From positions 868,001 to 932,000 of the forward strand of contig NZ_CP045925.1 in assembly GCF_020541265.1 (NCBI RefSeq): a stretch of DNA of 64,000 bases, given 5' to 3'. Source of the stretch: Profftia lariciata. GTDB taxonomy: Bacteria > Pseudomonadota > Gammaproteobacteria > Enterobacterales > Enterobacteriaceae. Numbering within the stretch: the first letter of the stretch is position 1; every line of letters begins with the position of its first letter. Below the pieces are notes generated by a model. That model had not been told where the DNA came from. It saw only the letters and a list, made by a program, of their open reading frames with translations, and ran no database searches. Position numbers and translations under genes: made by a program. This document shows, piece by piece, positions 54,346 through 64,000 of this stretch.

Positions 54346-56167
54346 TACTTTTAATCAATCAAGTAACTAGAACCAATAAATTACATAATAGAATATTTAT
54401 TATGTTTAATTCACATAATTTACTAAGATATATATTATATAGCACAATATAACCAATATATGTACATATCATCTATTATCTTTAAATAAAGATTTAATTA
54501 TGTTATGTAAAAAATAAAATGATATTTTTTTATTATTTTTTATATTAATTTTAGTCATATAGGTATATACATATTACTTATATGTCTAATCTTTTAAAAA
54601 ATAAATAAACAATAGTGACTAAATAATAGTAGTAATATATATTATAAGAGTGCAATCAAATATATAAAAAATTTTAAAAAATACTGATGTATCTTACAAT
54701 ATTCATTCTTTATTTAATAATATTTCATAAAAAATATAATTTATTTAAAAAAATAATTAATATTAAAATATAAAAATTATCTATATAATTATTATACATA
54801 ATTATACTTTATGCATAATGTTATTTTATAAGTAATATATAAAATATTATTTTAGATAAATTTTCTTTATAGTAAATATATATATTAAAAAATAATAAAT
54901 AATTTAATATACTATATTTTAGTACTTTTATTTTATTAATATAATATAATTTATTATAAATAAATTATTGATCAAATTAATAATATGTTTCTTTTCAGAA
55001 GAAATTAATGCTATGCAATAATATTCTTTTGTTTTTAATAAATTAAAGATATATTACTATAATCAATAACATGTTTTATTATTTTTTGAATGTAATTAAT
55101 TATATTATCTCTTAACTATAATAAATAATTGAATATCAATAATATCTATTATGTATTCTATTGATAACTAAATAATTGATAATTTAAACTTATAAATTAC
55201 TACTATATTAAATAATAATTAAATAGTATAATGAGTTATTAGTATTATTTTATGAATTAATCTATCTTGGTATAATTATAATATATTTAAATATTCTTAT
55301 AAACAATGATATTGTGTTATTTTAAATATTATTTATTTAAGTAATCTTACAAAATAAGTCTAAATAAGTAATATAGTTATAAATAATAAATAGTATAAAT
55401 TAAAAAAATAATAACATTAGATAATATATACAAATAATAATTTTTTATTTTACTAAATTTTGTGCTAAAATAATATTGATATATTATATATAAATCAATA
55501 TACCAATATTGATTTATATATAATATATTCTTCTTATAAGACTATATAACTATTTTCCTGACTATATACACGAAATTAATAATAATTTATATTATTAATG
55601 TATAATATTAATTATATTATACATTAATAAAAATAAAAAATATTTATTATTAAATGATTATATAATATAATAATTTAAATATACTCTGTTATTTATCTTA
55701 ATACATAAAATAGCTATAATAATATATATACTAAATAAGATAGATCTACTGCAAGATTTTATGTTTATATTAATAATTTTTAGATAAAATCTTAAAAAGA
55801 TTTTTATAAATTGAAAAAATCATAATTTATATTAATTTTAGTATAAAAATAAAATTTATTATAAAATAATACATCTAATAATTAAATCTATTTAATAAAT
55901 ATTGTGTTATTATTAAGAATAATAATCAAAATCTATAACTATCAAATAAGGAAATAATATAAGTATTTTCTATATTTATAGAAAATTATATTGATATTTA
56001 AAATAATAAGAACTTTTAGTTTAAAATATATCTAAATATATTATATATATTTAATAAAATATATAAATGCTTTATTAAATATTCAAAATAGTTTAATTAT
56101 CTAAAAATAAATTATTTATATAATAACTTTTTTACAATAGTAATTACTAAAATCATAAATGATTTCA
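54346..56167. other. 1.8-kb decayed spacer with a long inverted repeat
   Basis: Between the pcnB relic and the convergent tsaB. No gene seen; folK/panB remnants were looked for and not found. It contains the 23-bp perfect inverted repeat at 55479-55528, listed separately. Confidence 0.5.
55479..55528. repeat. Perfect 23-bp inverted repeat, 4-nt loop
   Basis: The left arm 55479-55501 ends ATAAATCAATAT, the loop is ACCA (55502-55505), and the right arm 55506-55528 begins ATATTGATTTAT and is the exact reverse complement. A T-rich stretch (TTCTTCTT) follows on the plus strand. Such a long perfect match is not expected by chance even in A+T-rich DNA. It lies 640 bp beyond the tsaB stop and could act as a bidirectional terminator or as a structural element. 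Confidence 0.9.
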
Positions 56168-56854
56168 TTATTTTCTAAGCACTACTGCATGACGTAAATA
56201 ATTTGGTTTAGCATTTTCTACTGAAATACATTTACCTAAGAAAAAATCTATTAAAGCCAATGGTAACATATCTTCAGCTTGTGGTACTAAAAATGGTATA
56301 CCAATCAATTTTACTCGTAGCATTTCAGCTATATTTGGGTATTTAATCCATCCAGTTCCAGCTATAGCCCATTCACCTACTAATGATACTATATGATGCT
56401 GAACACATTCAGGTTTGAGTATAGATTCAGTGTTTTCACCTATCCATGCTCCATTATGATCACGCTTATATTGCCCCCAATAAATTTCACCCATGTGAGC
56501 ATCAATAGCAATAAGTACCTGAGTAGCACCAGTTAAACGAAAAGCTCCTTGTGCCATGGTAGCTAGTGATGAAATGCCAATCATTGGTAATTCTGCTCCC
56601 ATTGCTAATCCCTGCGCAATTCCTATACCAATACGTACCCCAGTAAAACTACCAGGACCACGACTAAAAATTAATGCACTTAATTGTTTTAAAGAGATAC
56701 CTGATTCTAATAATATTTGTTGAACCATTGGCAAAATATAATGTGTATGTTTACGCGGACATGCTGTAAATAATGTATATTTTTTACCATTATTCCATAC
56801 TGCAACAGAACATGCTTCTGTTGCAGTATCAATCGCTAATAGTCGTAAAGACAT
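56168..56854 (-). CDS. tsaB: tRNA threonylcarbamoyladenosine biosynthesis protein TsaB
   Basis: Non-catalytic ASKHA-fold partner of TsaD in t6A37 synthesis. 228 residues from ATG 56854 against 231. The N-terminal RLLAIDTATEACSVAVW, RGPGSFTGVRIGIGIAQGLA, IDAHMGEIYWGQY and the C-terminal EDMLPLA are conserved. The start matches E. coli MRILAIDT and has GAGGA six bases upstream; a frame extended to 56926 is rejected. The product needs TsaC and TsaD (not here) and TsaE (8.5 kb). The gene stands alone between large spacers. Confidence 0.96.
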   Translation of the reverse strand: MSLRLLAIDTATEACSVAVWNNGKKYTLFTACPRKHTHYILPMVQQILLESGISLKQLSALIFSRGPGSFTGVRIGIGIAQGLAMGAELPMIGISSLATMAQGAFRLTGATQVLIAIDAHMGEIYWGQYKRDHNGAWIGENTESILKPECVQHHIVSLVGEWAIAGTGWIKYPNIAEMLRVKLIGIPFLVPQAEDMLPLALIDFFLGKCISVENAKPNYLRHAVVLRK

Positions 56855-57729
56855 GCAATCCTCAATAAAATGATTAATTAATACAATTAATATTTCATAC
56901 ATTGTATGATTATATATTACAGTCATGAAAATATATTATAATGGTAAAATACATAAATTCATATTCGTCTATAATAATTTTATTAAACTAATAAAATATA
57001 TAATTTTTTAATATTATGCTCTAAAAAATAGTAGTAATATCATAAGATATTTTGATAATATACATTATATATTTAATACATAGTTTATTTAAATAGTAGA
57101 TTAATTATCTATATTTTATACATATTAGTGATATATTTAATGAATATTAAATATATCATGTTAAAATAATTATTATTATATTTTATTTGAATAATAAATA
57201 TATGTCAAGTATTTTAATTAGTTAATATTCCTTAATTATTATATTTATCTCAAGATCTATATATAACATAAGTTTCTATTCATTATATATCTTGTAACCT
57301 AAATAAATATTTTTTAAAAAATATAATATTTTATGATTATAGTATTTTTTATTAGTAAATATTATTCTCTATATTATAATATAGTTGTAAAAAATATTTG
57401 CATTGTATAATCTTTAGTGTATATATTATTAATAATAAATATTACAATATAATATATTTTAAATATTATATAATAATAACATTATTTCTATATATTTTTA
57501 TATTAAAATATATCATATTAATAATGCACAATAAAAGTAGAATAAAATTTTTTATTAAGTAATATACACCAAAATAAAATATTTTTTATAACTTAATAAG
57601 TTTATTAATAAGTAATTAGATAACATATAAAAAGAATAAAAAACTTGATATAAATTTTATTTATATAAATATAATATATTTTGTTCTTTATATATTAGTC
57701 AGTATTTTATAATACATTATATTATAATA

Positions 57730-57766
57730 ATTAATATCTTATATACAGTATATATAAGATATTAAT
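57730..57766. repeat. Perfect 16-bp inverted repeat, 5-nt loop
   Basis: ATTAATATCTTATATA (57730-57745), loop CAGTA, then the exact reverse complement (57751-57766). It lies in a spacer with no gene within 0.8 kb. There is no T tract. Function unknown. Confidence 0.85.
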
Positions 57767-58822
57767 ATTCATTATTATCAATAATATAATATCATAAATT
57801 AATGATATCTTAAATGAGATGATTATGTTTTATTAATTAAAATGAATTAAAATTAAGATATTACATAGTGATAATATAATAAAAATATTGTTCATAACTT
57901 TAATACATATTAATATTATATTACTTAATAATAAGCTATGATGTATATCTTTTATTTGTTATGTATATTATTATCTATGTATATAGATATTTATGTATTT
58001 TATAGTTTAAATATATTTTATATAGTATAATGAATAATTTCATAATCTTAGTAATTCAATAATAAAAAATTTAATACTATATCATAGTATATTACGTATC
58101 AAAATTATATTAATCTGTATTTGCATATTTAATGAAAGATTATTTTTATTAACTTTAGCAAATAATTAAATAATTAAATGTTTTTAAATATATAAAATAT
58201 TAATGTAATTGTTATTCAGTAAGCAAGATTAACTATTATATCCAATATAATACATTACATTGAATTATAATGTTATGTAATGTAATTATTATTAATAATA
58301 ATTAATAAAATATTATTTAATAAATATAGTAGTTACTGTACAATATATTGTAATAATTATTGATTAATAATATTTATTATGTAGTAATACATTAAGATAT
58401 TATTATAAATTTATGTTATTATAACGATAATTTCTTAAAAATTATATAGTTTATTACAAATAATAAATTTGAAATTTATATAATAGTATTATATATTAGT
58501 TAATAATATTTTTTTAATTATTTTAATATTTATTACTTATTAAGAGTATATAAATAAAGATCATATTAATACTAATCATTAAAAAATAAGTATGTTTATA
58601 TTAATAATATATTCTAAATTATTTATAATATGTTATTGAAATTTTTTAATAAATTAAATATTTAATTAAATTCATTACAATAATAAAAAACATTCAGATA
58701 CATTTTATTTGTGTTTATAAAATATTAAGATTGCATAAACTTAAAAAAGTTAAATTATTAGGATAATAATATTTTATATTATAATTTATCTAAAATAATA
58801 ATTATTCATCATAAAAAATTTT

Positions 58823-58864
58823 ATATCCTATATATTAAAGTTAATCTATTTATATATAGGATAT
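58823..58864. repeat. 13-bp inverted repeat, 16-nt loop
   Basis: ATATCCTATATAT and ATATATAGGATAT are perfect complements with a 16-nt loop. Each arm includes a CC/GG pair. Weaker than the other repeats, and could be chance in so A+T-rich a region. Confidence 0.6.
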
Positions 58865-59839
58865 TTTGGTAGTATTATTTTATATAATCAATATTCAATA
58901 AACTTATCTTAAAATAAGTTAATTTTGTTTATATTTCAATAATCAAAAAATATTAATTACTACAATATTAAACTATCAACATTTATAAAAATAATTATTG
59001 CATAAATTAAATCTTTCTAAAAAACTTATATAAGTAAACTAAGTTTTTTATAATTTAAACAATTTGTTACTTGATTTAAAAGTAATATATTATATATTAA
59101 TTGACAGTATTTGTCTAAAAATAAATAATTGCATTTACCATCACACTATAATCATGCATATGCTTATCATAATGAATTGATTTAAAATGCAATATTACTA
59201 ATATAAGAACTCTTGGATATTTTAACATCATTAATACTTATTAATCTTGTATATTATTAAAAATTTTTTAAAAAATATTATTATTATCTATATCATTACA
59301 AAATGATTTAATAAATAAAAAAAGTTATAATTTTACCTAATTAAGCAGTACTATTATAGTAGTAATTAGATATTATATACAATACAGTTATATTTATATT
59401 ATTACTTATAATAACTATTATAGTTATTTTAAACACTCAAAAAACAAGTTTACAATTAATAAATAATTTTTGATAAATTGTTAATCAATTGCAACCTCTT
59501 AGGATAGATCTTATTAAAATAAATAATGTATTTAGTTTGATTATTTTGGTATGTAATCTTATTAATTTTTTAAAATAAGCAAATGTGCTGTATTTATTAA
59601 ATATAATATCTTTTAAAATTTTAATAAATCCATTACTAATTCTGTAGTAATATTTTTATAACAAATTATTTTAATTTAATATTATTGTAATAGATACTAT
59701 ACTGATATGTTTTTTAAAAAGAATAATTTTTTTGTGATAAGATACCTGTTCTATAATTTAATTATTAGGATTTATATGGCAAAAATTATAAAGAAAATCA
59801 TGATCTTATATAAGATTGCTATAATAATATTTTTATAAG

Positions 59840-60260
59840 TATGTAAACATTGTTTTATTGTGCTATATAGACCCGCATCTAAACGATTGATTAATTTATT
59901 GAGTAATAGCATATTTAATTTTTCATAACAAATAATAAAATATCTATTAGATAATAATCACTATTAGAAAGCTAAGCAATTTATAGATACTATTACAAAA
60001 AATACATAATATAAGTAATAAGCTATATAATAAGTTATATTAATTATTACTTTAATAAAGATATATGATGAATATAAGTATGATTTATTTTTACTATTTT
60101 TTTAGAATTAATCTATAATAATTTTCATAAAGTTTATACATTAATTAATCTTTATTAAGATATATTGATTGTATTTGCTTCTATTTGAATTCCTTTGTGT
60201 GCAATTTTTTTTAATTTAAGATGATCTTTTATGATAGATAATAAATTTTAAATTATTCTT
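59840..60260 (-). pseudogene. lpd: Relic of lpd (dihydrolipoamide dehydrogenase), C-terminal part
   Basis: Lpd is the flavoprotein E3 shared by pyruvate and 2-oxoglutarate dehydrogenases and the glycine cleavage system. On the minus strand, IIKDHLKLKKIAHKG (about 60192-60240) lines up with AIGDIVGQPMLAHKG, the conserved FAD-site motif of the family. At 59959-59979 CLAF*** matches GLAIEMG with ggc to tgc, gaa to taa and gga to tga. The following codons track CDAEDIALTIHAHPTL (act to att, cat to tat, gca to gaa), and LDAGLYS matches VFEGSIT near the C-terminus. The N-terminal 300 residues, expected up to about 61.2 kb, are unreadable. Another pyridine nucleotide-disulfide oxidoreductase is possible, but the C-terminal matches favour Lpd. 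Confidence 0.58.
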
Positions 60261-62188
60261 AATAACATGTATGATATTATACCCTATAGAAGCTTAGCAG
60301 ATAGAATATATTTACCTGAGTTATGTAGAATTCGTATATATTTATATTAATATTACAAACTTAGAAAAAATCTTTTGATATATACAATTTAAATAGAATC
60401 ATTGTACTAGTACGATGTATGATATAGACATATTAAGATACGATTATTAGTTTATTTGATTTATAAAGCTATATCTTAATAGAAAATTCAAAAAATATTT
60501 ACTTAACACTTTCAAATAAATATGTTGATATATAGTATGTATTATATAAATCGATACTTTTGTAAAAGTATAAAATAATAAGTAATTAAGCTTATTAAAA
60601 ATAATTTTAATATTTTATACCTTAAAAATATTAAGTTTATATTAAAATAATATAATATGAATTATCATTAATAACTGAGTAGTAAATTACACTATTATTC
60701 ACAATAATCACAATATAAGATTCATAATCTTATTTATTTAAGATATTATATTAATTTATGTTTTAGCGTTTTAAAATTATATGTAATATCTACTTGATTA
60801 CAATAAAGTAATAAGTATATAATTTTTTGTAAAACAATTTTATATCTTTATGAAGATAATATCATATTTTGATGTATAATTAAATCATTAAACATTTATA
60901 TATTTAATATATATTATATATATAATTAATTACATGCAATATAAAAAATATTTTCAAATAGCAATAATATATTTTTATATACATAAAAACATTAATATTT
61001 AATAATGATATTTATAGCATCATAATATACATTAATTATTTTATATCTTGCTAAGATATAATTATTTTTTTGAAAAAATCTTTAGTATTATGTTTTTTCA
61101 AACTATATTATAGCGTACATTGTATGTATAATAATTTATTTATTATAAATAATATATTAATTAATACAATTAATAAATCAAGAATTTATATTAAAATAAT
61201 TACCATATAAAAATCAATAGTTTCTTATTTAGTAATTAATGAAACTAATAAAAATTTTTATTATTATTAATTAATAAATTCTACAGAATAATCGCTATAA
61301 AAATATATAATATACATTAACAGAATAAAACAATAACGGTATGTTATATAAAAATATTATTATATATTAAATATTATTTATTTAATTGCTATATTAGCTA
61401 TTAAATATTAGTAATAAAATAAGTCTATTTATAATTAAGTACATTTAAGACCTTAAACTAAAATACTATTAGTATTATAATTTTTATTAAAAACATCTAC
61501 TTTTATTAGAATTGTTAAATTTACAAAATACATATAACTATATAGTTAATTAAAAAATTAAATTTATAATAAATATTTTATTAAGTCATAATTAGATCTT
61601 ATCTAAAGATATCATTGAGTTATTAAATAATAATTAAAAATTAATTTTTATCAAAATAATACTAAATTATTTTTAGTGTATTTTACTTGAAATACATAAA
61701 CTTGCTATATAAATACAGTATATTTTATTTACAAATAATATTAATATTATAGAATATAATAATATATATTGACAAATACTATGTTAAATAATAATTAAAT
61801 ATTAATTTATTATGCTGAATTAACTATATCTAATTCAATTAATATATCATGTGTCAATAAAATATGTTAATATTATTGATCAATATATAATTTAATTCAA
61901 AATATTAGATATATATTTCATTAACGATATAATATGATATATGTTCCATCTACTATTAATATATCTATATTTATTTAATTTCTCTAATATTTTTTAAAGA
62001 TAATAAAATAATATTTAAAACTTTATTGAAACAAATATATTTATATTGTTAATAATTTACTAAATATTTTTTAAATAACTAATTATAATATTTAATACAT
62101 TTATTAAGTTAATAATAATTAATAACTAATATGATAATGCAATTTATAATAAGGATCAGTAAGAAAATATATTTTTATATAATTATGA
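60261..62188. other. 1.9-kb decayed spacer between the lpd relic and argS
   Basis: Its first 0.9 kb is where the N-terminal half of lpd should lie but cannot be read. A 7-bp hairpin (ATATCTTGCTAAGATAT) is near 61043, and a 9-bp one follows (TTGAAAAAA ... TTTTTTCAA). No gene recognised. Confidence 0.45.
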
Positions 62189-63919
62189 TTACATACGTTC
62201 TACAGTTTCTATACCTAATGTATTTAAACCTATTTTTAATGTTTTAGCAGTTAGAGATGCTAATTGCAAACGACTATCATACTGTTCTTTATTTTTAGCA
62301 GTAAGAATAGGACATTGTTCATAAAAAATAGAAAATAAAGCTGCTAAATTATATAAATAAGTACACATTACATGAGCAGCACCTTCGCGAGCTACTTGTA
62401 TAATAGTTTCTTCAAACTGAATTAAACAAACTGCTAAATATTTTTCATGATCTTCAGTAAGAATAATATTACTATTTAACCAATTATTATAAAAATTAAC
62501 TCTTTTAAATATGGAAGATATACGAGTATAGGCATATTGAATATATGGTGCAGTATTTCCTTCAAAAGTAAGTATATTATCCCAATTAAAAATATAATTA
62601 GTAGTACGATTTTTTGATAAATCTGCATATTTTATAGCACCAATACCAACTATTTCAATAATTTGTGATAATTCTTTACCACTCACTTTTGGATTTTTTG
62701 TAGATATTAATTGGCCTGCACGCTTTATGGCTTCATCCAAAAGATCTGATAGTTTAATATTACTACCAGAGCGAGTCTTAAAAGGTTTACCGTCTTTATC
62801 TAGCATCATACCAAACATATGGTGCTCAAAACTAACTGATTCCGGTACATAGCCTGCTTTACGTACAATGGTCCAAGCTTGTATAAGATGTTGCTGTTGA
62901 CGAGAATCTATATAATATAATACACGATCAGCATTTAAAGTTTCATAACGATATTTTGCACAAGCAATATCACTAGTTACATACAAATAACCACCATCTT
63001 TTTTCTGAATAATTACTCCCATAGCATTTCCTTTTTTATTTTTGTATTCATCTAGAAACACTACTACTGCACCTTCTTTGTTAATAGCTAGACCCTTTTT
63101 TTTAAGATCATCTACTATTTCTGGTAACATATTATTATATAAACTTTCTCCCATAATATCATTTTTTGTCAAAGTAACATTTAAACGATTGTAATTTATT
63201 TGGTTTTGTGACATAGTAATATCGACTAATTTGTGCCAAATTTTTCGGCAATATTTTTCTCCTTTTTGTAATTTTACAACATAAGAACGTGCGCTTTCAG
63301 CAAATTTAACATCATGATCATATTTTTTTTTAGCTGCACGATAACAGGATTCCAAATAAGCTAGATCCATATCATTGATATCTTGACTTTGCATATTTTT
63401 AATATAAGCTATTAACATACCAAATTGTGTTCCCCAGTCACCAACATGATTAGCTCGTATGACATTATGTCCAAGGAATTCTAATGTACGTACGGATGCA
63501 TCACCAATAATAGTAGAACGCAAATGACCAACGTGCATTTCTTTAGCTATATTAGGAGAAGAGTAATCAACTATAATAGTTTGTGGTGTAATACGTGTAA
63601 TACCAAGATGATCATCTGCTAAAGCAAATTTAATCTGTTTTGCTACCCATTGATAATCCAGAGAAATATTAATAAAACCAGGACCTGCTATTTCAATATT
63701 ACTAGCAATACTATCTATATTTAAATTTATTAATACCTGTGTTGCTAGTTGTCGAGGTGCAATACCCATCTGCTTAGCTATAGACATAATACCATTTATT
63801 TGATAATGGCCAAATTTCCCTTTTAAAGATTTTCGCACTAAAGCTTTACTATTAATAGGAGCTCCTATATTTTCTAATGCCTTTGTGACTTTAATAGAGA
63901 TTATTTCTTGAATATTCAA
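62189..63919 (-). CDS. argS: Arginyl-tRNA synthetase
   Basis: Class I synthetase charging tRNA(Arg) in the cytoplasm. 576 residues against 577. An N-terminal tRNA D-loop-binding domain (about 1-85) is followed by the Rossmann catalytic domain with the HIGH-type motif HVGH at 129-132 (AKEMHVGHLRSTIIGD) and the KMSKS-equivalent region MMLDKDGKPFKTRSG. The C-terminal DALR anticodon-binding domain begins near 455 and ends LGIETVERM exactly as in E. coli. The start is TTG (NIQEI, E. coli MNIQAL) with AAGG eight bases upstream. No other start fits. Confidence 0.97.
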   Translation of the reverse strand: MNIQEIISIKVTKALENIGAPINSKALVRKSLKGKFGHYQINGIMSIAKQMGIAPRQLATQVLINLNIDSIASNIEIAGPGFINISLDYQWVAKQIKFALADDHLGITRITPQTIIVDYSSPNIAKEMHVGHLRSTIIGDASVRTLEFLGHNVIRANHVGDWGTQFGMLIAYIKNMQSQDINDMDLAYLESCYRAAKKKYDHDVKFAESARSYVVKLQKGEKYCRKIWHKLVDITMSQNQINYNRLNVTLTKNDIMGESLYNNMLPEIVDDLKKKGLAINKEGAVVVFLDEYKNKKGNAMGVIIQKKDGGYLYVTSDIACAKYRYETLNADRVLYYIDSRQQQHLIQAWTIVRKAGYVPESVSFEHHMFGMMLDKDGKPFKTRSGSNIKLSDLLDEAIKRAGQLISTKNPKVSGKELSQIIEIVGIGAIKYADLSKNRTTNYIFNWDNILTFEGNTAPYIQYAYTRISSIFKRVNFYNNWLNSNIILTEDHEKYLAVCLIQFEETIIQVAREGAAHVMCTYLYNLAALFSIFYEQCPILTAKNKEQYDSRLQLASLTAKTLKIGLNTLGIETVERM

Positions 63920-64000
63920 ATGTTTACCTTAAAGTTATTATGTTATAAATATATAATTAATAATTACAAATAAAATACAAATTTACAATATAAATCTATA
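63920..64000. other. Upstream region of argS to window edge
   Basis: 81 bp holding the argS ribosome-binding sequence (CCTT on the plus strand at 63928-63931) and A+T-rich DNA. Too short to define a promoter. Confidence 0.4.

Larger units (their letters stand above)
56855..59839. other. 3-kb decayed spacer
   Basis: No gene recognised. Two inverted repeats are listed separately (57730-57766, 58823-58864), and a 10-bp one with a 14-nt loop lies at 58251-58284. A minus-strand open stretch near 59500-59615 (FAYFKKLIRLH) looks protein-like but cannot be placed. Confidence 0.45.

Noticed and set aside
56855..56926. 24-codon N-terminal extension of tsaB
   Set aside because: E. coli alignment and GAGGA sequence support ATG 56854.
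59500..59615. Minus-strand stretch FAYFKKLIRLH resembling a glycoside hydrolase 13 end
   Set aside because: A single short match with nothing before or after it.
59800..59930. Minus-strand frame (LNKLINRLDAGLYS) first read as an RND efflux pump piece
   Set aside because: No following RND motif, and the same codons align better with the Lpd C-terminus in frame and spacing with the other Lpd blocks.
1..64000. CRISPR arrays, insertion sequences, prophage, rRNA and tRNA genes
   Set aside because: Looked for on both strands; no repeat-spacer pattern, transposase motif, rRNA sequence or convincing cloverleaf seen. A covariance-model scan would be decisive for tRNAs.

Overview
The window is a stretch of chromosome from a long-term, host-restricted member of the Enterobacterales, most likely an insect endosymbiont. 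Every intact protein is an easily recognised homologue of an Escherichia coli-type protein of nearly the same length, and conserved enteric neighbourhoods survive (tsaE-amiB-miaA, the complete nuo operon, prmB-aroC, sfsA-dksA-pcnB). The DNA is extremely A+T rich. The 27 intact genes fill about 31 kb of 64 kb (48 %, summed from the coordinates), leaving an unusually large non-coding fraction. I could not name the species. I saw no insertion sequence, prophage, CRISPR array, rRNA or convincing tRNA.

Layout. 1-6.1 kb: dcuA (C4-dicarboxylate/aspartate antiporter, cut by the window edge), a murA relic and rapZ. 8.5-13.1 kb: tsaE, amiB, an erased mutL slot and miaA. 13.6-28.8 kb: an intact 13-gene nuoABCDEFGHIJKLMN operon on the minus strand, encoding proton-pumping NADH dehydrogenase. 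29.9-31.8 kb: hslV (and probably hslU) relics. 31.8-39.6 kb: an M15 peptidase, prmB, aroC and mrcB. 41.8-47.5 kb: dusA, a tusD relic and topA. 48.5-54.4 kb: a cysB relic, pseudo-sfsA, intact dksA and pseudo-pcnB. 56-64 kb: tsaB, an lpd relic and argS.

The main discovery is that the long 'empty' spacers are not random. Reading through stop codons and aligning codon by codon with remembered enteric proteins recovers relics at several ages. Young ones are sfsA and pcnB. Far older ones, nearly pure A+T, are murA, cysB, tusD, hslV and lpd, with mutL and hslU supported mainly by position. The calls on old relics rest on manual alignment and need a profile search.

Functionally, the retained genes cover respiration (Nuo), tRNA modification and translation (TsaB, TsaE, MiaA, DusA, ArgS, PrmB), DNA topology (TopA), transcription control (DksA), the last shikimate step (AroC), and peptidoglycan assembly and trimming (MrcB, AmiB, M15 peptidase, RapZ upstream). 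The relics imply loss of cysteine-regulon control, HslUV proteolysis, mismatch repair, polyadenylation and part of the thiouridine relay. More surprisingly, they imply loss of MurA and Lpd, which sits awkwardly beside retained MrcB/AmiB and NADH dehydrogenase. Two intact proteins carry notable substitutions at conserved sites: AroC Glu17 to Val and NuoK Glu72 to Asp. Three long perfect hairpins (18, 23 and 16 bp) stand out in otherwise decayed spacers.
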